The translations under genes were made by a program, and so were the position numbers. The notes under the pieces are model-generated. The model had not been told where the DNA came from and did no database searches. It saw only the letters and a list, made by a program, of their open reading frames with translations. Shown piece after piece: positions 11,201 to 20,641 of a stretch of 64,000 nt of DNA. The stretch lies in NCBI GenBank assembly GCA_015039365.1, contig WION01000111.1, positions 1 to 64,000 of the forward strand, written 5' to 3'. Every line of letters starts with the position of its first letter. The first letter of the stretch is position 1. Source of the stretch: Amanita rubescens (lineage: Eukaryota > Basidiomycota > Agaricomycetes > Agaricales > Amanitaceae).

Positions 11201-13149
11201 CCAACCACATAAACAGTTTTACAGCATCTAGTGCATCAGCAGGGGGAATTCTGTTAAGAATTTGGTCATATGTTTCTTCCAATGTTATAGGAAGACTATC
11301 AAGAGTGAATTTCAATGTTCTTTTCCTTTTAGTGCATTTCTTTAGCTCTTCCAGTTGACATGCTACCCAACGGAACCTATTTACCATTAGGTACATAGAT
11401 CCTTGGATTTGAAAGAAAATACTTACATCCCATTGGCCTTTTCCAAGAGCACCATTCTAATATCATTTTTTTCTGTTATGCCCCATTCCTTCAATCCTGG
11501 GGAGGATTGGAGCATATCATTGATGTAGTTTTCAATGTCATTATCAACTGCCTCACAAGTCATATCAACTGCCATGGGCTCCATTGGTGTTAACAATTCA
11601 GTAATTTGTTGTTCTTGCCTGCTGGTAACCAGCAAATGCAATTGTTCTAGGCCCTGTCTATGTAGAGTTTCAATTTGCATCAAAACCTTCTCCACCTCCA
11701 GACATTCATCCAGAGCATCAATAAGAATGTAAGTGTCTTTAAAGCCACATATAAATTGTCTCAAAATTTCAAGCATGATTTCATTTGATGGTTTTGAAAG
11801 CCCATTCCGACATTCTTTAGTATAAGTGTTGTTCAGAAGTGATTGATCTTGTGGTTTCCAAGCAAGAAGATGGACAACCAATGAATTGAGAATTTCAGTG
11901 GCTTGTCTCTTTTTGGCATCAGAAATATCACAGTAGAAATATGCAATTCCAATGGAATCCTTTGGATTGATAGAATGAATGTCTTGGACAACCTTGGAGC
12001 TTCAAGACATCAGTGGAAAATCATGAAAAGCCACTGGTCTTACAAAAGAATAGTTTTTCCAGCACCAGCTACAACTAGCATTGAGACTCTACAGGCTTTT
12101 CCAGTTTTGATATATGCTTACAGATACCATGGATCCACATGAATGAATTGGGCTTCTGTTTCCATTCCACATACATCTGGTATCTCAGGAGCCATGATCC
12201 AGTGTCAGAGTGACATTTTTCAAGGGCATTTTTATGGTTAGTAGATGGATCAGGTGGCATCAGCCACTGTCTGTACTTCTCTTTTACATATAAGAAGTCA
12301 AATCCTGATTCCTGATAACAATGTGAAATGCATACCTTCAACATGTGAAAGTTGAGGAGCCTGGTGGACTACAATATGTGATGATGAACATAATCAAGTC
12401 TAGTACTAGTGGGAACCTACCATTTATAATCTACAAAATGTCAATGAAGCCCTCCAAATTGCTAGTGACACATACCTGATCCCTCTGAACCACAGTGAAT
12501 GAGGATCCTTTGACTTCAAAGTGATGTGCATGGGCAAAGAAGACAGTATTTCTAAGTGAAATTAGCAAAGCATAAACCCAGGAGTGTCACATTTTGAAAT
12601 TGATGGCAACATATTTGTGAAATGATTAATAATTGTCCTTGAAAGAATAGCCTTATCCACTCACCCATTCTGAATGGCAGGTACTGTTCCTGTGGGTTGA
12701 CTGAAACAAAGATTAGTTGGTGGTGGATGGCTTTTTCAGAGACTTGCCTGTTCTGTTGGGCCATGGGATTGGTTGAGCCAATGTTCTCAGTATTCACCCC
12801 AAAACTCTTGTGAGAATCAGATTGCCTGAAATAATAATTAAATAAGGTTGTCAGTATGTACATAGATGGATTTTTGCAACACAGACTTATTTTGCTGGGG
12901 TATTGCATTGATTCCAGAGTCAGTCTTCTTGGGATTGGTCACAGCAGCCTGCTGAGAATTGGTGGGTTGTCTGAAATGATGGTTAGCATTGTTGGCAGAT
13001 GAATTTTGAGATCCTGGCCTGTTTTGCTGGGCTATCACAGTTGAGCTAATATCTGTAGGTATTGAAGTTGTGTTGTTATCTTCAACACCAATGTCATTCT
13101 TCAGGTTGTGAGTACCCTGGCGACTGAATTTCGAGGGAGAGCATCCCAT
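8223..13149 (-). CDS. NLR-like NACHT-ankyrin protein (fungal STAND receptor)
   Basis: Probable intracellular recognition receptor of the STAND class; heterokaryon-incompatibility and immune roles are known for the class, and the ligand here is unknown. Order: N-terminus starting MGCSPSK (an MGxxxS myristoylation signal plus Cys3) and repeats around QQNR (13,149-12,690); a basidiomycete NLR linker motif ending SSFTVVQRDQ (12,551-12,476); WLMPPDPSTNH; Walker A GISGAGKT; Walker B YILIDALDEC; LLVTSRQE; a helical region; then about 22 ankyrin repeats to the stop. Introns 11,377-11,426, 12,000-12,043 and 12,069-12,121 restore frame exactly and create the canonical KANGMFRWVACQL and GISGAGKTIL junctions. 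Exons between 12,690 and 12,270 are less certain. All Arg codons I see in the ankyrin part are AGA/AGG, matching the CpG loss. The start could also be an upstream in-frame ATG at 13,215. Confidence 0.85.
8262..10500 (-). repeat. Ankyrin array with 66-residue higher-order repeats
   Basis: About 22 units of 33 residues (99 bp) with the core ALQAAS..GH.DIVELLVERGAD.NAQGG. Units in the 3' half alternate between two types, one starting QYGSALQAASY and one starting EYGNALQAASC, giving a period of about 198 bp. A second block (about 9,720-10,160) is built of near-identical units with IHWNHKDIVELLV. Variation is concentrated at the residues just after ALQAAS, the usual ankyrin contact positions. One unit (about 8,845) carries a three-residue insertion. 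Confidence 0.9.
10827..10905 (-). repeat. 24-bp minisatellite coding AGDESHxD
   Basis: Three to four tandem copies of a 24-bp unit inside the NLR exon between the NACHT-associated helices and the ankyrin array. They encode an acidic linker with the repeating unit DAGDESH. The copies differ by single bases, so array length may vary between alleles. Confidence 0.85.
12690..13135 (-). repeat. Diverged tandem units (126-155 bp) in the NLR N-terminal region
   Basis: Three to four copies, each with a TTTCAG acceptor-like site (minus strand) preceded by a branch-like GCTAAC, TACTGAC or ACTAAT, followed further on by a QQNR-like codon block. In plus coordinates the acceptor-like CTGAAA strings lie at about 12,971, 12,826 and 12,700, with a related CTGAAT at 13,124. 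The units therefore look like duplicated exon-intron modules. Which acceptors are used cannot be settled by eye. Confidence 0.65.
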
Positions 13150-14100
13150 GATGATAGTGATGGAAGAGAGATAAGTGTGGTGGGAAAATGCTATGGCAAG
13201 GGTCACGTTCGTCACACTGGCTCTTTTGAGATTGCCACGTGCTCTGGAGACGCACTCAAGCGACGGTTCGAACTTCGTCCTTTCCTTGTGTTAATATATG
13301 CCAAAGTATACCTCACATCCGTGCTAGGCAAGGGATGTATGTGAATTGATATCAAGGAGCACCAGATCAGACACTAACACTTGTTGCGCGGTCGAGTCGG
13401 CATGGTCATACTACTTGACGGTATGCACTGCTAGCTGTGCCCACTGTACACTACAGCGCGTGCTTCTCGTACAAGTCTAACCGCGATTGTCCTCAGGAAA
13501 AGGGATGAAATTGACCGTGAGCTAATAGTAGTACTTCAAGATCTACAGTTACTGGGCGTTTGGTTATGCAACTGATATATCAACAGCCCACGGCTAATTC
13601 ATGGCAAGGCCACCCGCAATGGTTTGCAGGCTTTTTTGGCTGTGTTTTTCTTTTCTTTTTTTTTTGGGGGGGGGGTCGGGATGTCCTATTCTCAGCGTAC
13701 GCAGTGCCTCCCACTCGTTTTCGCTCATCTCACCAAAATTAAATCTCTCAGAATGCATAAATTCGACCCCTGAGGACGATCAGGCCAAGGCTAACAGCGC
13801 TAAGCCCGCCTGATTTCTATTCTCCACTGTGCCATCATTGAAATCCGCGGTACTCGTCATCAGATCCGTCATCCACAGCTGTTAGAGATGAGTGCAGCGC
13901 TCCGAAGCCTCAGTCAGGACCATCTGACACCCAATGGCGCTCTCCCAGCCTACCGCCATCCCCAGCGCGGCTCCGTTTTTGTTCCATTTCCGTTCCGTTT
14001 ACGTGTGTCGTTGGTATCCGCCAAAACAGTGGGTGGGAGGTTGGGAATTATTGCGGAGTGCGGAGAAGAGCTGCCAGCTTTGATTTACGTCGAAGCTTTC
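13150..14100. other. NLR upstream region
   Basis: Normal CpG content, in sharp contrast with the NLR body. It contains a T-run followed by a G-run (about 13,655-13,676). No gene is recognised. It probably holds the NLR promoter (minus direction). Toward 14,100 it grades into the WDR59-like pseudogene, whose left limit is uncertain. Confidence 0.5.
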
Positions 14101-14109
14101 CAGAACCGA

Positions 14110-15600
14110 GATGGTGCTACGCTCGAGAGGGCCACCTCTCTCAAAGGTGGGATGGCGGAAAGATCTATGTGTTTTCGCTACGAGGAGCACGGTGTTCCTC
14201 GTGAAGGTCCAGGCAAGAAGGTCGCCAGAGGTAGCGTTCAAAATGTTTACTGCACGTCGTATGGATCTGTAAGTTTCGACCCGTATTCATGATATATATG
14301 GTTCAATTAACTATCTGCTTTACAAGAACAAAAGACACGTTCACTGCGTTCAGATGCTCGTCGAGGCTGTCAAACATTTCAGTTTTGTTGAGCGAACGGT
14401 TCCTAAGCCGGCGGGAGGACGACGTTGGACGTATGACTGCCTGGAAGTACATAACAAAGCGGTATCAGCCGCCCCAAGGAAAACAAAGGACGACAGAGAA
14501 GAACAATCGGACCGTAATCGCACAACGCCTAAACAGGACGACAAAGAAATGGTAGATAAAAGACATGGCAGTCCAGACTCCACCCCCGCCGTTCGGGGTC
14601 ACCCTCTGGCCGCGTGGCTGCCATTGATAACGATAACGTCAATTGGGGTTTGAGAAGGCGGGAAGACCACGGGGATGGTAAAAGAGTCCGAGAGATGCTG
14701 ATAAGGGGAAACAAGAGGTTTTTTTTTTCATGACGATAGGTGAGCGTCACCTTTGGAACGCACGTTTGTCGTGGTTTTAATTATGGGGTTTATGGGGTTT
14801 TCTTGTTGCCGGTGTTTAGAACAGCCGCCGTTTGGTTGGTTGGAACTTGGCAATTCTCGGCACGTGCATTTATGTTTTTAGCATTTTCGGCGGGGGATGG
14901 AGTTGGTCGCAAGACCGTAACTACTAACTAGGTCATTGAGAAGAGCAGAAGGGCGTGGAAGCGTAAGTAATTCAGAAACGAGTACTTGTAGTACCTGTGC
15001 AGTTGAGTGATTTTTTTTGGGTTTTGCAGAGCGGCGGCAGAAGGACCAGATGTCCGATATGCGAGAGCCGAAATGGGGTTCAGGAATCAGTTGTGGTACC
15101 GGTTGAGGACCTGTCAAAGTTGCTTCGGACTTTATTGCGTTGCGATAGTGGCGCGGCGCTAATGCCGTTGTGGATACCTCTAGGCTAGTAGGAATGGCGT
15201 GCTTCGATGCCGGACACATGTCAAGATAACTGTACTGCCCATGTGGGTGTTTTGTTTTTTTCTGATGGCAGGCTGGCAGTACGCAGAACTTCGACTAGTC
15301 GCAAAGTCTTATTAAACCTGGGGTCATTCTACTGTCGACGAGAGCATTGTCGGTTATACCGCCTGATCGTGTATTTTACCGTGACTCGGTGTAGCCATGT
15401 ACACCTTTGTCGAGTTTGTTCTTATCGTTGGCGTAGCTCCAAGATAAACAAAGAGTGGTCGTGTGCCCAGATATTCTAAAAGACTTTTCTGGCCGCACAA
15501 CCTACACATTCGCTATCGCGTCATTTCGACAAGTCCCTCGTGGTCTATTCGGATCGCACGAGCAGTAATACTATAATTACTGGCCTATCATGGCGTTGAG
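14110..15600 (+). pseudogene. WDR59 3' half pseudogene
   Basis: Collinear with WDR59 3,190-5,254 but full of indels and stops. Matching landmarks: 14,170-14,215 with 3,230-3,265 (CTACGAGGAGCACGGTGTTC against CTACGAGGAGTACGGTGTTC); 14,265 with the TGGATCTGTAAG splice donor at 3,510; the TTCAGATGCTCG block; GGTGAGCG at the exon end before 4,540; GGACCAGATGTCCGATATGC with the zinc-domain exon at 4,860; and CGACGAGAGCATTGTCGG with 5,160. Introns are present, so it arose by DNA duplication, not retroposition. The WD40 and RWD parts are absent. Its 3' flank matches 5,750-5,930. Confidence 0.8.
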
Positions 15601-16480
15601 CTGTCAGATCGTATGTCATATCTATTACGTGATTTGTTTTACGTAATGGTCGTTTTTCTTTCGTTTTGAGCTCGTTTTTGAAGCGCTTTGGTTGGTGTTT
15701 TTTGGTACGTTGTGGTGGTGGGTGAATGCGTTTGTGCGTACTTGGAGGCAGAATGGGCACAGGAGCGTTGAGTAGAGTTTCGACTGGGGAGACGGTTATC
15801 AGGAATCACAAGGTTGGGGTGTTCCAGCGTGCCTGGGACTCGGGACGCGGGACGGTTAGAAGGCGCACAAGGCTTGTATTGGTAGGACGAGCGCTCGATG
15901 GGTAGTCATGGGGGCTCATGGAACCGGGGAAGGTCGGTCATCTTTACGCATAAAAAGGCGCAAAAGTGGGTGGGTGGTAGTGCACCCCCTGGCATAAAAA
16001 AATATGGCGTCAGTTGTAGCAGCTGCGGTGATTACGTCGCCTAGTGCAGTTCGGTCTGTGCAAGCGACAATTGCGATTGGCGCGCTTAGCGTCTGGATCG
16101 CATCACAGCTTCCAGATTGCCTAGAAGCGGTTGACGCTTGCTCTGATCTTTACAACTTGTTTCCGCTCACGGAGTCATCCACTTTCAACATTCCGCGCTC
16201 ATCCTCCGCCTCCGCCACAACGGCACCCACTGCCAGGCCTCGCGCCGTTGCCCTTCTCTCTACCCGCTCTCTCTTTCTAGCTACTCTCCTCATCTCTTCT
16301 TTCCGCATCTTTGGATTCTATCTTTCCATACTTGCTCTTTTCCTCTTCCTCATCTGCTATTTCACTGGCACTCCTTACTCTCAAGCCGTTCACCGCTCTC
16401 GACGTCTAAACACTTTCACCAAATCTCTCTTTTCCAACGCTCGCCCTCTCAAATTCAAACTTTCCCGTCCTCGGTTTAGG
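15601..16480 (+). promoter_or_regulatory. PSD1 upstream region with CT-rich leader
   Basis: Contains TATA-like CATAAAAAGG near 15,950 and GCATAAAAAAATATGG near 15,990. A long C+T-rich stretch follows (about 16,190-16,470), typical of fungal core promoters and 5' leaders. An open frame from 16,004 runs in phase into PSD1, but its residues look like translated CT-rich DNA. Confidence 0.45.
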
Positions 16481-18301
16481 ATGCTGCTTTCCTCAAGGAA
16501 GCAGGCTTCTTCCAAAGCTTCGCTGGCATTTGCGAGGTGGGGGACGGACAAGACTTCAGCTCTGATCCGGAGTGTGAAGAGTCATGGGAGGGGGATTAGG
16601 AAAGTTGCGTATTATTCAACCGCGAGACCGGATAACCAGACCGGCACTGGGTCCGGTGCTGCGGGTCCAGAATGGGGTCCTGGCTTGCCTCTCTATCGTC
16701 AGTGTTTGCGTTTTTTGTTTGGCATTCTTTTCTGACGAGGATGCAGGGAGAATCATCACTGCGTGGACGGAGACGCCGACAAAGTGGTACCCGCTTCCTA
16801 TTGCGGTTGGAGCGCTGTTGCTCGTTGCGATTCAGTACCGCAAGAAAGTCAAGCAGGCGCAGAAAGAGGTCCACCTAGACGAAAATGGCGTGGAAGTTGT
16901 CAAACTCAAGGGTCCGTGGCATGTACGTTCTATTCCTTGGTGTTCTCTATATAACGAGTGTAACTAAATGTATGTATTATAGGTTCATGTGATAGGTGCT
17001 CTCCCTCTACGGAACATGTCTCGTTTGTGGGGTTATATCAACTCGCTAGAGTTGCCAGTGTGGTTTAGACCTTATGGGTTTAAATTATATGCAAATGTGT
17101 TTGGATGTAATTTGGACGAGATTGAACAACCGGATTTGACGGCGTACAAAAGTCTGGGAGACTTTTTTTATAGAAAGTTGAAGCCTGGCGTGAGGCCTGT
17201 CGATGGTGCTGCTTTGGTGAGCTCAGCGTCTCGTCGTGAGAAATAAACTGACGACGGGGAGTCAACAGGTCAGCCCAGCGGATGGCACGATTCTCCATTT
17301 TGGAACGATTACAGATCTAAGGGTGGAACAGGTCAAAGGCATCACTTATTCCCTTGACGCCTTTTTGGGCGTGGACAGGCCAAGTAACATCAAGGCTGTT
17401 GTCGAACATAACCCCGATATGGCAGTCGTCGATGACGAAGAGTTTGCAAACGTGAATGGGATCGAGTACAGTTTAGGACAACTATTGGGTGGTGGAAACT
17501 CCAATGGTTCCTCGTCTCCTTCCGGTCTGACGCCAACACAGAACGGATTCCAGACGACTTCTGCGAAAAGGAATGAAGACGAGGGTGATGCGTCTGTTGT
17601 GGAGCCCAAGCGGAGTTTGCAAGAGACTATCGCTCACGATGTATCCGTCGTGCAAAGCATGGGCATGAAAGATTCGCTCTCGCTCTCTAAACTCAAGCAC
17701 GAGCGCAGACACAGTTCGTATGTCAAGAGTCTGCGTCCGGGGAATTCTCTCTTCTTTACCGTGGTGTATTTGGCACCTGGCGATTATCACAGGTTCCATT
17801 CGCCTACGGCGTGGGTGGTTGAGAAACGTCGCCATTTTGTCGGAGAGCTGTTTAGCGTGTCACCATGGATGGCAAAGAGGCTTGAGGGGTTGTTTGTGTT
17901 GAACGAGCGCGTGGCGTTGTTGGGTAGGTGGAGGTATGGGTTCTTTGGCATGGTGCCCGTGGGTGCGACGAATGTGGGGAGTATTGTGGTCAATTTCGAT
18001 CAGGTCAGTGCAGCCTCGTTGAGTTGGTCCTCATTGCTGATGGATGGTATTAATACAGAACCTGCGGACGAACGTGCGTGGGAGAAAACCACCCCCTGGC
18101 ACGTACAATGAGGCTGTGTACTCTTCTGCCTCTACATTACTAAACGGCCAGCCTCTCGTGCCCGCGCAGGAGATGGGAGGGTTCAAGCTCGGAAGCACGG
18201 TTGTCCTCGTGTTTGAGGCGCCGGATGATTTCGAGTTTGCAGTGAGGCCTGGGCAGAAAGTCAAGGTTGGGCAGAAGCTGGGAGACGTGGATCGCAAGTG
18301 A
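16481..18301 (+). CDS. PSD1: Phosphatidylserine decarboxylase, mitochondrial type (Psd1)
   Basis: Converts phosphatidylserine to phosphatidylethanolamine in the inner mitochondrial membrane. Exons 16,481-16,697, 16,747-16,922, 16,983-17,216, 17,269-18,003 and 18,059-18,301 total 1,605 nt (534 residues) with every junction in frame. The N-terminus is rich in Arg, Lys and Ser, as for a matrix signal. One membrane segment follows (WYPLPIAVGALLLVAIQY). Then the PSD core with VSPADGT, YHRFHSP and the LGST self-cleavage site (FKLGSTVVLVFEAP) near the C-terminus, where the pyruvoyl group forms. A low-complexity insert (about 17,490-17,720) interrupts the core. ATG 16,481 is chosen because the upstream in-frame sequence is CT-rich leader; a start at 16,004 is possible. 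Confidence 0.93.
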
Positions 18302-18538
18302 CGGGTTCAGAAAACATGACATATCTTCTCTTCAATTTTTTGATTTGTTTTTTTAAACGCATTGTCCATCCATAAGTAACAATCCAAATGATATGCAATT
18401 ACAATTGATAGTGACACGAGCCTGAGGGTTTGAGAGTTGTGACAGTGACACGGGCTTGCACGCCGCCGCCTCCGCCGCCGAAAGTCCCTTGTGCTTTCTT
18501 CCCATCGTCCTCCACTACTCCTGCCACTTATACCCTCC
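18302..18538. other. Convergent 3' spacer
   Basis: Short region between the PSD1 stop and the stop of the minus-strand small gene. It presumably holds both 3' UTRs. No separate terminator structure is evident. Confidence 0.5.
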
Positions 18539-19125
18539 TCACCAATAACTCGCCGCATACTTCACAGCACGGCCCACGTAGAACCAAGTCACTCTACTGG
18601 CCATCTGCGTGCTTCGCCTCACCATATCATACATCACTTGGCGGATAGTAAACCTGTTCAACGCAAGGCGAGAAACAAAACAAAGATAAGATCAGCACCG
18701 GTACGCTTTTTTTTTCTTCGCTTAGGAAGCGAGAGAAGCTAACAAACTCACCCTTCCCATCTTGATTGAACTTGAACGTACCCACCCAACTGCGTCATCG
18801 TCTCCGCTCCTTCCTCTACTTCCATCTCTGCCTTTACCTCGGCTTTTAATTGGACTTTTGTCCGTTTTGGCACTATCGGTGTCACCAACGTCGGTTTCTG
18901 CGCTGGCGTCGCCATACCTGCGGGTTCCGTCTCCTTTTCTATCCCCGTTGTTGGCATTGTTGTTGTTCCTCCGCCGCCTCCTCCTCCACCACCCTTTTCT
19001 GAACCTACATCTGCACACATCCCTTTTTCTGTCGCCGTCGTCGTGGTCGTCGTCCCTGGATCAGATCCAACCACTGCAGCCAAAATCGCAGGTTGGACAA
19101 CGCTCGTCTTTACCCACGTAAACAT
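18539..19125 (-). CDS. Small protein of unknown function
   Basis: Two exons, 18,752-19,125 and 18,539-18,653, joined by a 98-nt GT-AG intron in frame, give 162 residues. The N-terminal half carries Thr and Gly runs. The C-terminal half (after LGGYVQ) is compact and conserved-looking, with [13 protein letters not shown] and [16 protein letters not shown] at the very end. No known family recognised. An upstream ATG at 19,203 would lengthen it but would overlap the CHS7 coding start on the other strand, so ATG 19,125 is preferred. The gene is divergent from CHS7 with only 22 bp between coding starts, so leader sequences must overlap. Confidence 0.5.
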
Positions 19126-19147
19126 TTTAGCAAGAGCGGCAGCAGAA

Positions 19148-20641
19148 ATGGGAATATCGTTTGGATCGTTTAATGAGATTTGCCAGACGGCGGCGTTGGT
19201 CATTTGTCCACTCCTAGGATCCGACCAAGGTATCGAGCCACTCTGTTACAGTAGGAACGTGGACGTCGGCGGAACCTTGATTTTTCAACCCTGTGAGTGT
19301 CCTCGTGTTCCTATGCGTCGTTGGCGTCGTGGTGTGGTGGGAGAAGGATGGAAAGGGAGAGATTGTTTTGTTTGTTATATAACAGGAGAGGGTTTGGTCT
19401 GGTTTCGAATATCGTGATTTCTGGGACTTGGCCCCTGATTCGCTTTTTCCTTTCTTTTTTGCGTCACGAAAATGTCACGGTACTGACTTGCTACGCTCTC
19501 TAGCAACATGCTTCGTGCATATAGTCGCGATAATAATGACCGCAATTATGATCTACCATATTCGGGGCAAGTACACCGCCGTAGGTCAGCCTCCCATTCC
19601 TTTGCTTGTATCTCATCCGAGACGCTTGATCGAGCTGATACATGATGTCGCACGCCACAGGACGGAAAGAAATTGTATTGTTTTTCTGGACATACATGGC
19701 CATTGAGCTTCTCGCCGTATTTTTAGATTCCGGTATCATACCCACTGCTAATACCAGCTATCCGGTGAGTTTAATTGTTCTGGATCGGCACGGATGAGTT
19801 GACGATCGGTGTCTCAGTGGTTTGCGGCTGTGTATACCGGTTTGGTAGCCACTGCGTACGCATGTTTGCTCATCAACGGATTCGTCGGGTTCCAATTCGC
19901 TGAAGACGGTACTCCGCTGTCCCTCTGGGTGCGTATTCCGCACTTCCGCGATCCGTCTCTCCGAACCACGTGTATCTAACCCCCGTTCTCTAGTTCCTCC
20001 GCATCTCATGTATAGTCGTCTTCGGCGTCTCGTTCTTTATCGGGATCGCCACGTTTAAAGCTTTCGCCGGTTTCAGCTACGCCAAGCCTGTCGCACTATG
20101 GATTGTCTACATTCTATGGCCGCTCGTCTGTGTGGTCATTTATATCATCTCACAACTTATCCTTGTCTTCCGGACACTAGAAGATCGTTGGCCGCTCGGT
20201 GACATCGTATTTGGCACCGCGTTCTACGCCATTGGACAAGTCCTACTTTTCGCGTTCAGCGTGACAATATGCAACGCCATCAAACACTACATCGATGGCC
20301 TATTCTTCTTCACGCTCTGTATCCTCTTGAGCGTGATGATGGTATACAAATATTGGGACTCTATCACCGTAAGTCTCCTATCCCTATGTTGCCCCCTTTT
20401 TTTCTTTGCTAACTGGTGTGAACAGAAAGAGGATTTGGAGTTCTCCGTCGGCTCCAAAGCGACCGTTTGGGAAGTGAAAGATCCGCTATTGACCCCTGGT
20501 GGACATGCCGGTCCGGGCGGGTATGACGATGATGGAAGCGCGTATCATGCGCCTCCGAGTCTTGTGGGTGGCGTGAACGGGCAGCAGTATTATCAAAAGT
20601 CTGCAGCGAGGGGGTACCCGCCGATTGCTGATCGGTATTGA
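19148..20641 (+). CDS. CHS7: Chitin synthase export chaperone Chs7
   Basis: Multi-pass ER membrane chaperone needed for exit of class IV chitin synthase (Chs3) from the ER. Exons 19,148-19,292, 19,504-19,584, 19,661-19,764, 19,818-19,928, 19,994-20,368 and 20,426-20,641 total 1,032 nt (343 residues) with all phases consistent. Family hallmarks: an N-terminus beginning [79 protein letters not shown] and KEDLEFSVG. About seven hydrophobic segments are visible. The C-terminal tail is Gly/Tyr-rich and hydrophilic. The first intron is long for this genome (211 nt). Confidence 0.95.

Noticed and set aside
13655..13676. T-run followed by G-run as a quadruplex or regulatory site
   Set aside because: A single homopolymer run has no quadruplex spacing and may be length-variable or error-prone.
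14289..14653. Short open frames at 14.3-14.7 kb as independent genes
   Set aside because: The DNA aligns to WDR59 exons and introns, so these are remnants of the pseudogene.
16004..16480. In-frame N-terminal extension of PSD1 with hydrophobic runs
   Set aside because: The DNA is a CT-rich leader, and ATG 16,481 gives a compact, basic targeting sequence; kept only as an alternative.
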